From assembly GCF_009696465.1 (NCBI RefSeq), contig NZ_VULX01000007.1:49088-113087 (forward strand): DNA of 64,000 nucleotides. Reading direction: 5' to 3'. How positions within the stretch are numbered: position 1 is the stretch's first letter; each line of letters begins with the position of its first letter. Made by a program: the position numbers and the translations under genes. The notes below the pieces were generated by a model. The model searched no databases. It was given only the letters and a program-made list of their open reading frames with translations, and was not told where the DNA came from. Source of the DNA: Inconstantimicrobium porci. Lineage in GTDB: Bacteria > Bacillota > Clostridia > Clostridiales > Clostridiaceae. Of this stretch, positions 56,323 through 64,000 are shown in pieces.

Positions 56323-57585
56323 ATGAAGTATGATTTAGTTGTAATTGGTGGAGGTCCTGCAGGCCTTGGTGCTGCATATGAAGCATACAATAATGGAGTA
56401 AAAAGTATTGTTATCATCGAAAGGGATAAGGAACTAGGCGGTATACTTAACCAGTGTATTCACAATGGCTTTGGACTTCATACATTTAATGAAGAACTTA
56501 CTGGACCACAATATGCACAGAGATTTATTGATATGGTAGAAAAAACTGATATTGAAGTAAAGCTTGATACCATGGTTTTAAGTATAGAAGACAAGATTAT
56601 ACATGCAATTAACAGTAAAGATGGGTATATGAATATAGAAGCAAAAGCTATCATCCTTGCAATGGGATGCAGGGAAAGAACAAGAGGAGCTATAAATATG
56701 CCAGGAGACAGACCATCTGGAATATTTACTGCGGGAGCAGCACAGAGATATATAAACATGGAAGGATACATGGTAGGTAAGGAAGTTGTAATACTTGGTT
56801 CTGGTGATATAGGGCTTATCATGGCAAGAAGAATGACTCTTGAAGGGGCTCATGTTAAAGCCGTTGTAGAACTTATGCCTTATTCAAACGGGCTTAACAG
56901 AAATATCGTTCAGTGTTTAGATGACTACAATATTCCCCTTTATCTTTCACATACAATTATTGATGTTCAGGGAAAAGATCGACTTGAGAAAGTAACTATT
57001 GCCAAGGTAGGTGAAGACAGAAGGCCTATAAAGGGTACAGAAATGGATTTTGAATGTGATACTTTATTGCTTTCAGTTGGACTTATTCCTGAAAATGAGT
57101 TGTCTAAAAATGCAGGTATTAATCTTGATAATAGAACAAATGGAATTCTTGTAAATGAAAGCATGGAAACAAGCAAAGATGGAATATTTGCCTGTGGTAA
57201 TGTTGTTCATGTTCATGACCTAGTTGATTTTGTTACTGAGGAATCAACAAGAGCAGGAAGAAATGCGGCAAGATACCTTAAAGGTGAACTTAATGAAGAT
57301 AATTTTATTGAAATTAAAAATGGTAATGCGGTAAACTATACAGTACCTCAAAAGGTTAATGTTCAGAATGTAGAGGATAAACTTATCGTATTTTTTAGAG
57401 TTAATAACGTATATAAGGATAAGGTGCTTGTAGTAAGAAGCGGCAATAAAGTTATTGCGGAGTTTAAAAAGTCACATATTGTACCATCAGAAATGCAGAA
57501 GCTTATCATTACAAAGAAACAGCTTGAAAATATTCATCAGGAAGTAACAATTTCTCTTGAAGATGTGAAGGGGGCTGAAAAATAA
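56323..57585 (+). CDS. FAD/NAD(P)-binding oxidoreductase, partner of the GlpA-like protein
   Basis: A 420-residue pyridine-nucleotide-disulfide-type flavoprotein: LVVIGGGPAGLGAAYEAYNNG at the start, MGCRERTRGAINMPGDRP, a second nucleotide site VVILGSGDIGLIMARRM and GIFACGNVVHVHDLVD. Such proteins lie with GlpA-like and DUF1667 genes in clostridial glycerol operons and probably pass electrons to NAD or another carrier; not proven. Overlaps the next gene by one base (TAATG). Confidence 0.85.
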   Translation: MKYDLVVIGGGPAGLGAAYEAYNNGVKSIVIIERDKELGGILNQCIHNGFGLHTFNEELTGPQYAQRFIDMVEKTDIEVKLDTMVLSIEDKIIHAINSKDGYMNIEAKAIILAMGCRERTRGAINMPGDRPSGIFTAGAAQRYINMEGYMVGKEVVILGSGDIGLIMARRMTLEGAHVKAVVELMPYSNGLNRNIVQCLDDYNIPLYLSHTIIDVQGKDRLEKVTIAKVGEDRRPIKGTEMDFECDTLLLSVGLIPENELSKNAGINLDNRTNGILVNESMETSKDGIFACGNVVHVHDLVDFVTEESTRAGRNAARYLKGELNEDNFIEIKNGNAVNYTVPQKVNVQNVEDKLIVFFRVNNVYKDKVLVVRSGNKVIAEFKKSHIVPSEMQKLIITKKQLENIHQEVTISLEDVKGAEK

Positions 57586-57962
57586 TGAGTGATACTATGG
57601 AAAATGATAAAGAAAAAGAATTAATATGCATATGCTGCCCTAATGGATGTCACCTTTCTATAAATTTAGAAGAAAAAACAGTAAAGGGCAATAAATGTCC
57701 TAGAGGAGCTAAGTATGGCATAAGCGAACTAACACATCCAGTAAGGATTATTACAACAACTATCAGGATAGAAGGGGCTAAGCATAATGTGTTGCCAGTA
57801 AGAACTGAAAAAGAAATTCCTAAAGAGTTGATGTTTGAAGCTATTAAGGAAATAAATAAAACTACTGTAAAAGCTCCAGTTAAGGAAGGGCAGACAATCA
57901 TAGAAAATCTGCTTGATACAGGAGTCAATGTAATTTCATCAAGAAGTATGGATGTTTTGTGA
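57585..57962 (+). CDS. DUF1667 cysteine-rich protein
   Basis: A 125-residue protein of the DUF1667 family with an N-terminal CICCPNGCHL and a GNKCPRGAKYG motif, four or five cysteines suited to an iron-sulfur cluster. It is the last gene of the glycerol operon and starts inside the stop codon of the flavoprotein, so the two probably form a complex with the GlpA-like subunit. Confidence 0.88.
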   Translation: MSDTMENDKEKELICICCPNGCHLSINLEEKTVKGNKCPRGAKYGISELTHPVRIITTTIRIEGAKHNVLPVRTEKEIPKELMFEAIKEINKTTVKAPVKEGQTIIENLLDTGVNVISSRSMDVL

Positions 57963-58013
57963 CAAAACATGGAATTTGGGCCTTGTGAAATAATATTTTG
58001 AGAGACTCTATAG

Positions 58014-58140
58014 CTGTTAGCCCACCGTGTTGAAAGCTAATAAGAAATAATAAATAAAATATCAACACTGTAGGCTAACAGACGTCTAGCTGAGAAAAAT
58101 AGAAATAAATACTATGAGCATCAACACTGTAGGCTAACAG
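58014..58140. repeat. CTGTTAGCC palindrome plus a third unit
   Basis: Left unit 58014-58033 and right unit 58062-58081 form an inverted pair with a 28-base loop; a second right unit follows at 58121-58140. It occupies most of the 343-base gap after the glycerol operon. I see no canonical terminator; a short CCACTT-type inverted repeat lies near 58180-58200. Confidence 0.85.
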
Positions 58141-58305
58141 GGGTATAGGTACAAGAAAGAAGATTAATTCAACAGAGTGGAGGGCTTGTCCTTCCACTTT
58201 GTTTTACATTCTTAAAATAGATGTGTATAATGCTTAGTATATAAAAGAAGAAAAATAGCAAAAATAATAGTATATATGGAAAAATTAATCATGGAGGATG
58301 AAGTT

Positions 58306-59157
58306 ATGGCAGTAAAAATAGTTGTAGACAGCACAAGTTATATTCCAGAGGATATTAAGAAACAATATGATATATCAACTATATCGCTTAATTTTATTTT
58401 TGGAGATGAAAGTGTAAGAGAAATTGACATTGATAACAGTACATTTTATAAGGAGATGGACGAAAAAGGTGAAATACCAACTTCATCACAGCCAAGTATA
58501 GATGAAATGTATACTGCATTTGAAAATATAGTTAAAGAAGGAAATGATGTTGTTGCAGTAGTGATATCATCAGACATGAGTGGTACATATTCAAGTGCAC
58601 ATCTTGTGAAAAATATGATTCTTGAAAAATATGAAAATGCAAAGATTGAAATAATTGATTCAAGAACAAACTGCATGCAGATGGGCTTTGTTGCAATAGA
58701 AGCAGCAAAGAAAGCCGAAGAAGGAGCAGCAATTGAAGAGGTTGTTGAAAGAGCAGAATTTGTAAAGAATCATAGTGAATTCTTGTTCCTTCCTGATACT
58801 CTTACATATCTTAAGAAAGGTGGAAGAATTGGAGGAGCAGCAGCTTTATTTGGTTCAATTCTTCAGATAAAACCTATACTTACAGTTGTTGATGGAAAGA
58901 CTACAGTTTTTGATAAGGTAAGAACTAAGAAAAAAGCAGTAGACAGACTTTTGAATCATATTATGGAAGTGTCAAAAACTAAGAAGATTAAAGAAGTTGT
59001 TGTACATCATATTAATATAGAGGAAGAAGGACAGCATCTGGCAGATAGAATTGAAGAAGCTTTAGGCATAAAGGCAAGAGTATGTTCAATAGGACCAGTT
59101 ATCGGACTACATGTTGGACCAGGAAGTATTGGAATAGCATACTACACTGAAAATTAA
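58306..59157 (+). CDS. DegV-family fatty-acid-binding protein
   Basis: A 283-residue DegV (FakB-like) protein: IVVDSTSYIPED at the start, TSSQPSIDEM, VISSDMSGTYSSA and GPVIGLHVGPGSIGIAYY near the end. The family binds fatty acids and can present them to a kinase FakA, which is not in the window. ATG 58306 follows GGAGGATG; longer frame not supported. Confidence 0.93.
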   Translation: MAVKIVVDSTSYIPEDIKKQYDISTISLNFIFGDESVREIDIDNSTFYKEMDEKGEIPTSSQPSIDEMYTAFENIVKEGNDVVAVVISSDMSGTYSSAHLVKNMILEKYENAKIEIIDSRTNCMQMGFVAIEAAKKAEEGAAIEEVVERAEFVKNHSEFLFLPDTLTYLKKGGRIGGAAALFGSILQIKPILTVVDGKTTVFDKVRTKKKAVDRLLNHIMEVSKTKKIKEVVVHHINIEEEGQHLADRIEEALGIKARVCSIGPVIGLHVGPGSIGIAYYTEN

Positions 59158-59185
59158 CAATTTATATAAACGAGGTAATGAATAG

Positions 59186-60619
59186 ATGAACTTTAAAGAT
59201 TACGGTCTTTGTGATGAAATACTTAAATCAATAGAACTTCTTGGATACAAGAAGCCTTCTGAAGTACAGGAGAAGGTGCTGCCACTTGCACTTAAGGATA
59301 ACGACCTTTTAGTTAAGTCTCAAACTGGAAGCGGTAAGACTGCATCTTTTGCCATACCTGTCTGTGAGAAAATAGTATGGGAGGAGAATGCACCACAGGC
59401 ACTTATTCTTTCACCAACAAGAGAGTTATGCGTACAGATAAAAGAGGATGTTTCAAATATCGGTAAGTTTAAGAGAATAAAAGCTGTACCGGTATATGGC
59501 AAGCAGCCTTTCTCAATGCAGGAAAGAGCACTTAAGCAGAGAACTCATGTAGTTGTTGGTACTCCAGGAAGAACTATGGATCATATTGAAAGAGGAACTT
59601 TAAAGCTTGAAAAGATTAAATATCTTATTATAGATGAAGCTGATGAGATGCTTAACATGGGATTTATTGACCAGGTGGAAAGTATCATAAAATCATTGCC
59701 AAAAGATAGAGTTACAATGCTTTTCTCAGCAACTATTCCCGAGGAAATAGAAGTATTATGTAAAAAGTATATGAAGAATGTAAAAAAAGTTGAGATAGAA
59801 GCGCAGAATATGATTTCTGACAGGATAACTCATAAGTATTATGAAGTTAAGGAAAATGATAAGCTTGATCTCCTTGAAAAAGTACTTATCACAACTAATC
59901 CGGAAACATGCATAATGTTCTGTAGAACTAAGGATAATGTTGATAAGGTTTATAACTTTATGAAGAAGAAAAACTATCCATGTGAAAAGATTCATGGTGG
60001 CATGATGCAGAATGAAAGACTTGAAGCTATGGATAATTTCAAGAAAGGAAAGTTCCCATTTCTTGTAGCGACAGATGTTGCTGCGAGAGGAATTGATGTT
60101 GAGGACATAACAGAAGTAATCAACATTGATGTTCCGATGGAAAAAGAAAGCTATGTGCACAGAATAGGAAGAACAGGACGTGCTGGTAAGAAAGGTACAG
60201 CAATAACTTTCGTTACACCTTTTGAAGACAGATTCTTTGATGAAATACAGCAGTATATTGGATTTGAAATTGAAGAAGCACAGCCAATCGATAATGAAGA
60301 AGCTGCAGCTTCACTAGATGAATTTAAGAAGAGAATTGCACAGAAGCCGAAAGCAAAAAATACTAAGCAGAATGCTCTTAATAAGGGTATAATGAAAATT
60401 TATATGAACGGCGGCAAGAAGAAAAAGATCAGAGCCGGAGATATTGTTGGTGCTGTATGCAGCATTGAAGGGCTTACTGGTGATGACATAGGAATTATCG
60501 ATATACAGGACAATGTTTCTTATGTAGAGATACTTAATGGAAAAGGTAATAAAGTACTTAGTGGGCTTAGTAAAAGTACTATAAAAGGCAAGAAACTTAA
60601 GGTACAGATAGCGAAGTAG
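59186..60619 (+). CDS. dbpA: DEAD-box RNA helicase with DbpA-type RNA-binding domain
   Basis: The 477-residue protein has helicase motifs QTGSGKT, PTRELC, DEAD, SAT and [10 protein letters not shown]. The C-terminal DbpA domain (about 400-477; [30 protein letters not shown]) binds hairpin 92 of 23S rRNA in Bacillus YxiN/DbpA. Role: 50S subunit assembly. ATG follows GAGGTAATG-like sequence. A CTGTTAGCC palindrome follows 21 bases after the stop. Confidence 0.93.
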   Translation: MNFKDYGLCDEILKSIELLGYKKPSEVQEKVLPLALKDNDLLVKSQTGSGKTASFAIPVCEKIVWEENAPQALILSPTRELCVQIKEDVSNIGKFKRIKAVPVYGKQPFSMQERALKQRTHVVVGTPGRTMDHIERGTLKLEKIKYLIIDEADEMLNMGFIDQVESIIKSLPKDRVTMLFSATIPEEIEVLCKKYMKNVKKVEIEAQNMISDRITHKYYEVKENDKLDLLEKVLITTNPETCIMFCRTKDNVDKVYNFMKKKNYPCEKIHGGMMQNERLEAMDNFKKGKFPFLVATDVAARGIDVEDITEVINIDVPMEKESYVHRIGRTGRAGKKGTAITFVTPFEDRFFDEIQQYIGFEIEEAQPIDNEEAAASLDEFKKRIAQKPKAKNTKQNALNKGIMKIYMNGGKKKKIRAGDIVGAVCSIEGLTGDDIGIIDIQDNVSYVEILNGKGNKVLSGLSKSTIKGKKLKVQIAK

Positions 60620-60640
60620 CCTAGTAAAAAATTTATAATG

Positions 60641-60690
60641 CTGTTAGCCCATTGTGTTGATAAAAATTCATCAACACGGTTGGCTAACAG
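60641..60690. repeat. CTGTTAGCC palindrome, tight inverted pair
   Basis: Left unit 60641-60660 and right unit 60671-60690 with a 10-base loop, just after dbpA. Confidence 0.85.
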
Positions 60691-60748
60691 GCGTATATGT
60701 AGGGAAAAGTAAATAATTAATGTTTAAATAAAGAAAGGGGACAGAGAC

Positions 60749-60870
60749 ATGTTACAAGAAAAAAATCAGAAAAATAGCATCATTTTATGATTATATGCAT
60801 GACAGCATCAATAGCAGGATGTGCAGGAAAGGAATAACCTAAGGAAGAACAGGAAAAAATAAAAGATTGA
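60749..60870 (+). pseudogene. Decayed small lipoprotein gene
   Basis: ATG 60749 follows AAAGGGG but the frame stops at 60788. A different frame then reads MIICMTASIAGCAGKE, with a clear lipobox (SIAGC), stops at 60835, and continues PKEEQEKIKD to 60868. At least one frameshift and one in-frame stop have destroyed it. The parent was probably a short secreted lipoprotein. Confidence 0.6.
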
Positions 60871-60874
60871 GAAA

Positions 60875-60908
60875 TTTAATTCCGTCTATAAAGGCGGAAT
60901 TTTTTTAT
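60875..60908 (+). terminator. Terminator after the lipoprotein remnant
   Basis: AATTCCG (60878-60884) pairs with CGGAATT (60895-60901), followed by a T run. Confidence 0.75.
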
Positions 60909-60942
60909 ACGAAAAACAAAGCATAGATTAAATTGCAGATAA

Positions 60943-60972
60943 TTGACATGTTTTGCCTTAAGATGATATATT
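60943..60972 (+). promoter_or_regulatory. Promoter of the SGNH-hydrolase gene
   Basis: TTGACA (60943-60948) and TATATT (60967-60972) with an 18-base spacer, about 35 bases before the GTG start. Confidence 0.7.
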
Positions 60973-61007
60973 ATAGGTGAAAAAATACAATTAGGGAGAA
61001 AAGAAAA

Positions 61008-61828
61008 GTGAGTAAAGGTTTTAAATCAAATGTAATAATAATGGTATTGCTTATTTTGACTATAGGTGTTATTACACTTGGAATTAAAAATGATAAAAAG
61101 GCAAGAGCTAAGGATATTGAGGATGTTAAAATATACGAAGCTAAGAATACAGCTTCAGCTAAGAAGCCTGGTGAAAGTACTAACAAGAAAGCTGATAAGG
61201 AAAAAGAAGACACTCTTGATGTATATGTAAGTTACAGTCAGGAAAAGATATAAAAATCCTTGTTGTAGGAGACAGTATTGGAAAGAGCTTAGGAAAGACT
61301 AAAGACGATGCTGCATGGGATGTAAAAGTTAAGAAACTTATAGAAGATAAATATAAAAACAAATGTACAATAGATAATATTTCTGAAGATTCAGCTATTG
61401 CATATAAAGGCTACAGTGATATCATGAAGAATGACATAAAAGATTTTGATCTTGCAATTGTCTGCTTCGGAGGAAGTGATCAGTATGTTACAACAAAGGA
61501 TCAGTTCAGTGGCACATATGAAGAAGTTATCAGAGAGCTGAAAAAGAAAAATGCTAAAGGCGAAATAATTACTGTTCTTGAAAATACAATGGAAAATAAG
61601 AATTTCGTAGATATCATTAAAGATGTAAGCAAGAATTATAATCTTGATATGATGGATGGTATAGCAGCGTATAATGATTCACCGCTAAGCAAGAAAGACA
61701 TGTTGGCAGACAAGCTTCATCCAAACGATAAAGGATATGAAGTGTATGCAAATGCTATATATAAGATAATTGAAAAAAATGTAGATGCCAAGAAGACAGT
61801 AAAAGTGTTTGGAATAATGACAAACTAA
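61008..61828 (+). pseudogene. Frameshifted exported SGNH/GDSL hydrolase
   Basis: GTG 61008 opens an N-terminal membrane anchor (about residues 8-28) and a Lys-rich linker, stopping at 61253. The -1 frame, open from 61220, continues DIKILVVGDSIGKSL (block I, nucleophile Ser in GDS) through to DKLHPNDKGYEVYA (block V Asp-His) and stops at 61828. One frameshift near 61225-61245 splits an otherwise complete gene. Such enzymes often deacetylate surface polysaccharides. Sequencing error or a programmed shift cannot be excluded. Confidence 0.7.
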
Positions 61829-61866
61829 ATGTTTTTATAATATTGTAATATAGGGATTAAAATGAA

Positions 61867-61901
61867 GGGCCATCGCACTGAAAATAGTACGATGGCTTTT
61901 T
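61867..61901 (+). terminator. Terminator after the SGNH-hydrolase gene
   Basis: GCCATCGCACT (from 61869) pairs with AGTACGATGGC (61886-61896), followed by five T. Confidence 0.85.
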
Positions 61902-62281
61902 CTTTGCAAAAAGATACATTAAACATGCTTATATTTTACTAATGAAATTTTGTTTTAAAACAATATAAATTTATTGTGAATTGGAAAAAAGTTTATAAAA
62001 ATAATGTCAAAAAAAGACAAAAAAAGATTTTCATAATTCGAAAAGAAAACGTTAATCACAAATATATGGAAATTAAGAGGTGTAAACTATAAATTTATAA
62101 AAAATATATAAATCTATTGTAAAAAATTAGTAAAATAGAGAAAAATATGAGTTTGACAATAAAAATATGTTGTTATAGTATATTTTATGTGTAATTCATT
62201 TAAATGTTTTAAAAATATATAAATTATATTTATACACAAAATATTTATTTTATACATAATAATAATAATAATAATAATAAA
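61902..62281 (+). other. Very AT-rich leader of the polysaccharide locus, with a (TAA)n microsatellite
   Basis: About 380 bases without a gene. It has runs of A (AAAAAAAGACAAAAAAAG near 62010) and TTGACA at 62153-62158 with TATAGT or TATATT candidates 15 or 20 bases downstream. Eight ATA triplets follow at about 62256-62280, 100 bases before the first gene. Suggests a curved, strong or regulated promoter region; no operator recognised. Confidence 0.5.
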
Positions 62282-62383
62282 ATTAAAGAAATATTTTACA
62301 TGTAGAGTGTGAGAATATATAATTATCCTGGAAATTTGTTGAAATATAAGTGTTTAGAGGTGAAAGCTAAGGGGGAATGTTTG

Positions 62384-63043
62384 TTGTATGATGGTGTCAC
62401 AATGGATTATGAACAGAATGATTTAAGTGATGATAAAGGTACAATTTACAAGGTGGTAAAAAGATTTGCAGATATTGTACTATCTCTTTTTGGACTAATT
62501 TTTTTATCACCGCTTTTATTAATAACTGCTATTGTGATAAGAATTGATTCACCTGGCAGAGCTGTTTATAGTCAGTATCGTGTGGGGAAACATGGGAAAA
62601 AATTTAAAATCTACAAGCTTAGGTCTATGGTTAATGGAGCTGAAAAGATGAAAGATAAGTTACTTAAAGAAAATGAAATGTCAGGACCGATGTTCAAGAT
62701 GAAAGATGATCCTAGAGTTACCAGGGTTGGAAAATTTATAAGAAAGACTTCTATAGATGAATTGCCTCAATTAATAAATGTACTAAAAGGTGAAATGAGT
62801 CTTGTGGGACCAAGACCAAGTCTTCCACATGAAGTAGAAAAGTTTGAACCGTGGATGAAAGAAAGACTTAATGTTAAGCCAGGATTAACTTGCTATTGGC
62901 AGGTAAGTGGACGAAATGATATAGATTTCGAAGATTGGATGAAGCTTGATATCAAATATGTAAGAGAAAGAAGTGTTTTAGTAGATATAAAACTTATCTT
63001 TAAAACATTTTTTGTACTGTTTGGTGATAAGCATGCATACTAG
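62384..63043 (+). CDS. Undecaprenyl-phosphate sugar-1-phosphate transferase (exopolysaccharide initiation)
   Basis: Bacterial sugar transferase domain (WbaP/RfbP C-terminal type), about 219 residues. One membrane segment (RFADIVLSLFGLIFLSPLLLI) is followed by KFKIYKLRSM, KTSIDELPQLINVLKGEMSLVGPRPSLP and LTCYWQVSGR. It loads the first sugar phosphate onto undecaprenyl phosphate. Start uncertain: TTG 62384 is eight bases after AAGGGGG; ATG 62402 and a long GTG frame from 62309 are alternatives. It heads a polysaccharide locus continuing beyond the window. Confidence 0.85.
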   Translation: MYDGVTMDYEQNDLSDDKGTIYKVVKRFADIVLSLFGLIFLSPLLLITAIVIRIDSPGRAVYSQYRVGKHGKKFKIYKLRSMVNGAEKMKDKLLKENEMSGPMFKMKDDPRVTRVGKFIRKTSIDELPQLINVLKGEMSLVGPRPSLPHEVEKFEPWMKERLNVKPGLTCYWQVSGRNDIDFEDWMKLDIKYVRERSVLVDIKLIFKTFFVLFGDKHAY

Positions 63044-63235
63044 AAATTAATAAGAGTAATGCATAATATAGTTAAGATTTATATTTCAAAATATATAGAA
63101 TTTAGGGTTAGTATATATGCTCTACAGATTCTGTATATTTATGTGATGGTTTTGAGTGTATTGAGGCGATATAGAGTATATTGTTAATAAACACAATTAC
63201 TAAGGAATAATAAAAAAGTAAATGGAGAAAAATCT

Positions 63236-63355
63236 ATGAATAAGTTGGATTTAAGTATTTCAATTGTTTCCTACAATAATTATAATGATGTTGAAAAATT
63301 AATTAAGAATATAGATGAGTATACGTCGATAAATTGCAATAACAAATTGAACTAA
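63236..63355 (+). pseudogene. N-terminal stub of a family 2 glycosyltransferase cut by IS30
   Basis: ATG 63236 after TGGAGAA opens MNKLDLSISIVSYNNYNDV..., the nucleotide-sugar start of a GT-A (family 2, rhamnosyltransferase-like) enzyme. After about 32 residues the sequence runs into the insertion element and stops at 63355. The remainder should lie on the far side of the element, outside the window. Confidence 0.7.
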
Positions 63356-64000
63356 TTTTATTTTTCCATTTGAACCCTTGAATTTTTAAGCTGAATAGAT
63401 CTCATCGAGGTACTTTTCAAAAAGCTCCTCTGGAGTTCGGTAGTCTAAGATTTTACGTGGAAGAGTGTTCATCCATTCTTCAATAAACCCTATGTTATCA
63501 ACACTATAATCAGATATACGCTTTCCCTTGGGGATAAATCGACGTATTAGCCCATTATGACGCTCATTTGTGCCTTTTTCAAATGATGAATAAGGATGTG
63601 TGTAATAGACCTTAGTTTCAGTGTGATTTTCAAGTGTGGATAAGTCTGCAAATTCAGAACCATTATCCCCAGTAATGCTTTTAAAAACCTTGCTAAACTG
63701 AGTTCCATAGACATCTTTAAGATAGTTAAAGGCTTCGGTAACTGATTCACCAGTATCTGCAAGGTACATTTCAACATGTTTTCCTTGCTTGATTTGAGTA
63801 GTAGTTCCACGACGGATTTCATTGATAATAGTATTGATTGGTCTTTGCAATTCTTTGGCAATTTTATATGCAGAGCAACCGTCTGCAAGGCGTATTTCTA
63901 TAGTCATGCGCTCTTTGAAATTCAAGTGTTTATTTTTACGTGATTCTGTGTTATGATTTGGGTAATTCATAGTGATTATCCTCCTTGTTATTTTGGTTTC
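63333..64000 (-). mobile_element. IS30-family insertion element, right end outside window
   Basis: The element begins near TTGCAATAACAAATTGAAC (about 63333-63352), where glycosyltransferase coding sequence is lost, and runs past the window edge beyond the transposase start. The exact terminal repeat and target duplication cannot be seen because only one end is present. Confidence 0.65.
63386..63970 (-). pseudogene. IS30-family transposase with large internal in-frame deletion
   Basis: The 194-residue frame starts with the IS30 helix-turn-helix part (LNFKERMTIEIRLADGCSAYKIAKEL...INEIRRG, residues 15-55). At about residue 73 (YLADTG) it jumps to the catalytic C-terminal part (VTEAFNYLKDVYG, ITGDNGSEFADL, GTNERHNGLIRRFIPKG). 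Full IS30 transposases are about 320-380 residues; the missing stretch includes the first catalytic Asp (usually DTVIG). It cannot be active alone. ATG follows AAGGAGG on the minus strand. Confidence 0.85.

Noticed and set aside
51981..58140. CTGTTAGCC units as a CRISPR array
   Set aside because: Units occur mostly as inverted pairs at scattered sites with irregular spacing, there are no uniform spacers and no cas genes.
60640..60695. CTGTTAGCC palindrome after dbpA as an ordinary terminator
   Set aside because: The stem is strong but no T run follows, and the same unit recurs elsewhere, so it is listed as a repeat.
62256..62280. The (TAA)8 run as a phase-variation switch inside a coding region
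   Set aside because: It lies outside any supported reading frame, so only a promoter or leader effect is conceivable.

Overview
The window is a low-GC, densely coded chromosome segment from an endospore-forming Firmicute, most likely Clostridium sensu stricto. This rests on the AT-rich codons, strong GGAGG-type ribosome sites with ATG, GTG and TTG starts, the spore genes (gpr, spoIIP, yqfC, yqfD, a CotS-like gene) and a class-A-like RNase P RNA. The gene order comEC, holA, rpsT, gpr, spoIIP, lepA, hemW, hrcA-grpE-dnaK, dnaJ, prmA, rsmE, mtaB also fits. No species is claimed.

Layout. 1-39.7 kb is conserved housekeeping: DNA uptake and replication (comEC partial, holA), sporulation, the heat-shock operon behind a perfect CIRCE operator, RNA and protein modification (prmA, rsmE, mtaB), rpsU-yqeY, the yqfC-yqfD-pgpH-ybeY-dgkA-cdd-era-recO series, an HTH-CBS regulator with ppdK, and dgt, dnaG-rpoD, trmK and a NIF3-like gene. 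39.7-42.3 kb is a queuosine-salvage operon (nucleosidase, ECF S component, radical-SAM lyase) behind a preQ1-I riboswitch. 42.4-51.9 kb holds a MATE transporter, rnpB, a CobD/HisC-like aminotransferase, a CarD-like regulator, two exported cell-wall enzymes and small regulators. 52-58 kb carries a transposase-derived protein inside its own repeat family, then a glycerol catabolic operon. 58-62 kb has degV, dbpA and two decayed secreted-protein genes. From 62.3 kb an exopolysaccharide-type locus begins, whose first glycosyltransferase is cut by an internally deleted IS30 element.

Two unexplained repeat systems stand out. The first is a set of modular multi-hairpin intergenic elements, 14 full or partial copies between 1.5 and 51 kb plus one stray arm. 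Long arms built from reiterated short words enclose a rotating set of hairpins. Stems in different copies differ in sequence but keep pairing, and several copies stop right at a downstream Shine-Dalgarno sequence. The second is a 20-bp unit (consensus CTGTTAGCCYACNGTGTTGA) found only from 39.9 to 60.7 kb, mostly as inverted pairs. It also flanks, in inverted orientation, an intact IS1595-like gene whose first two catalytic aspartates look lost. That layout resembles REPIN/RAYT systems but on a different protein fold.

Limits: all calls come from reading sequence and recalling families; no alignments, folding or database searches were run.
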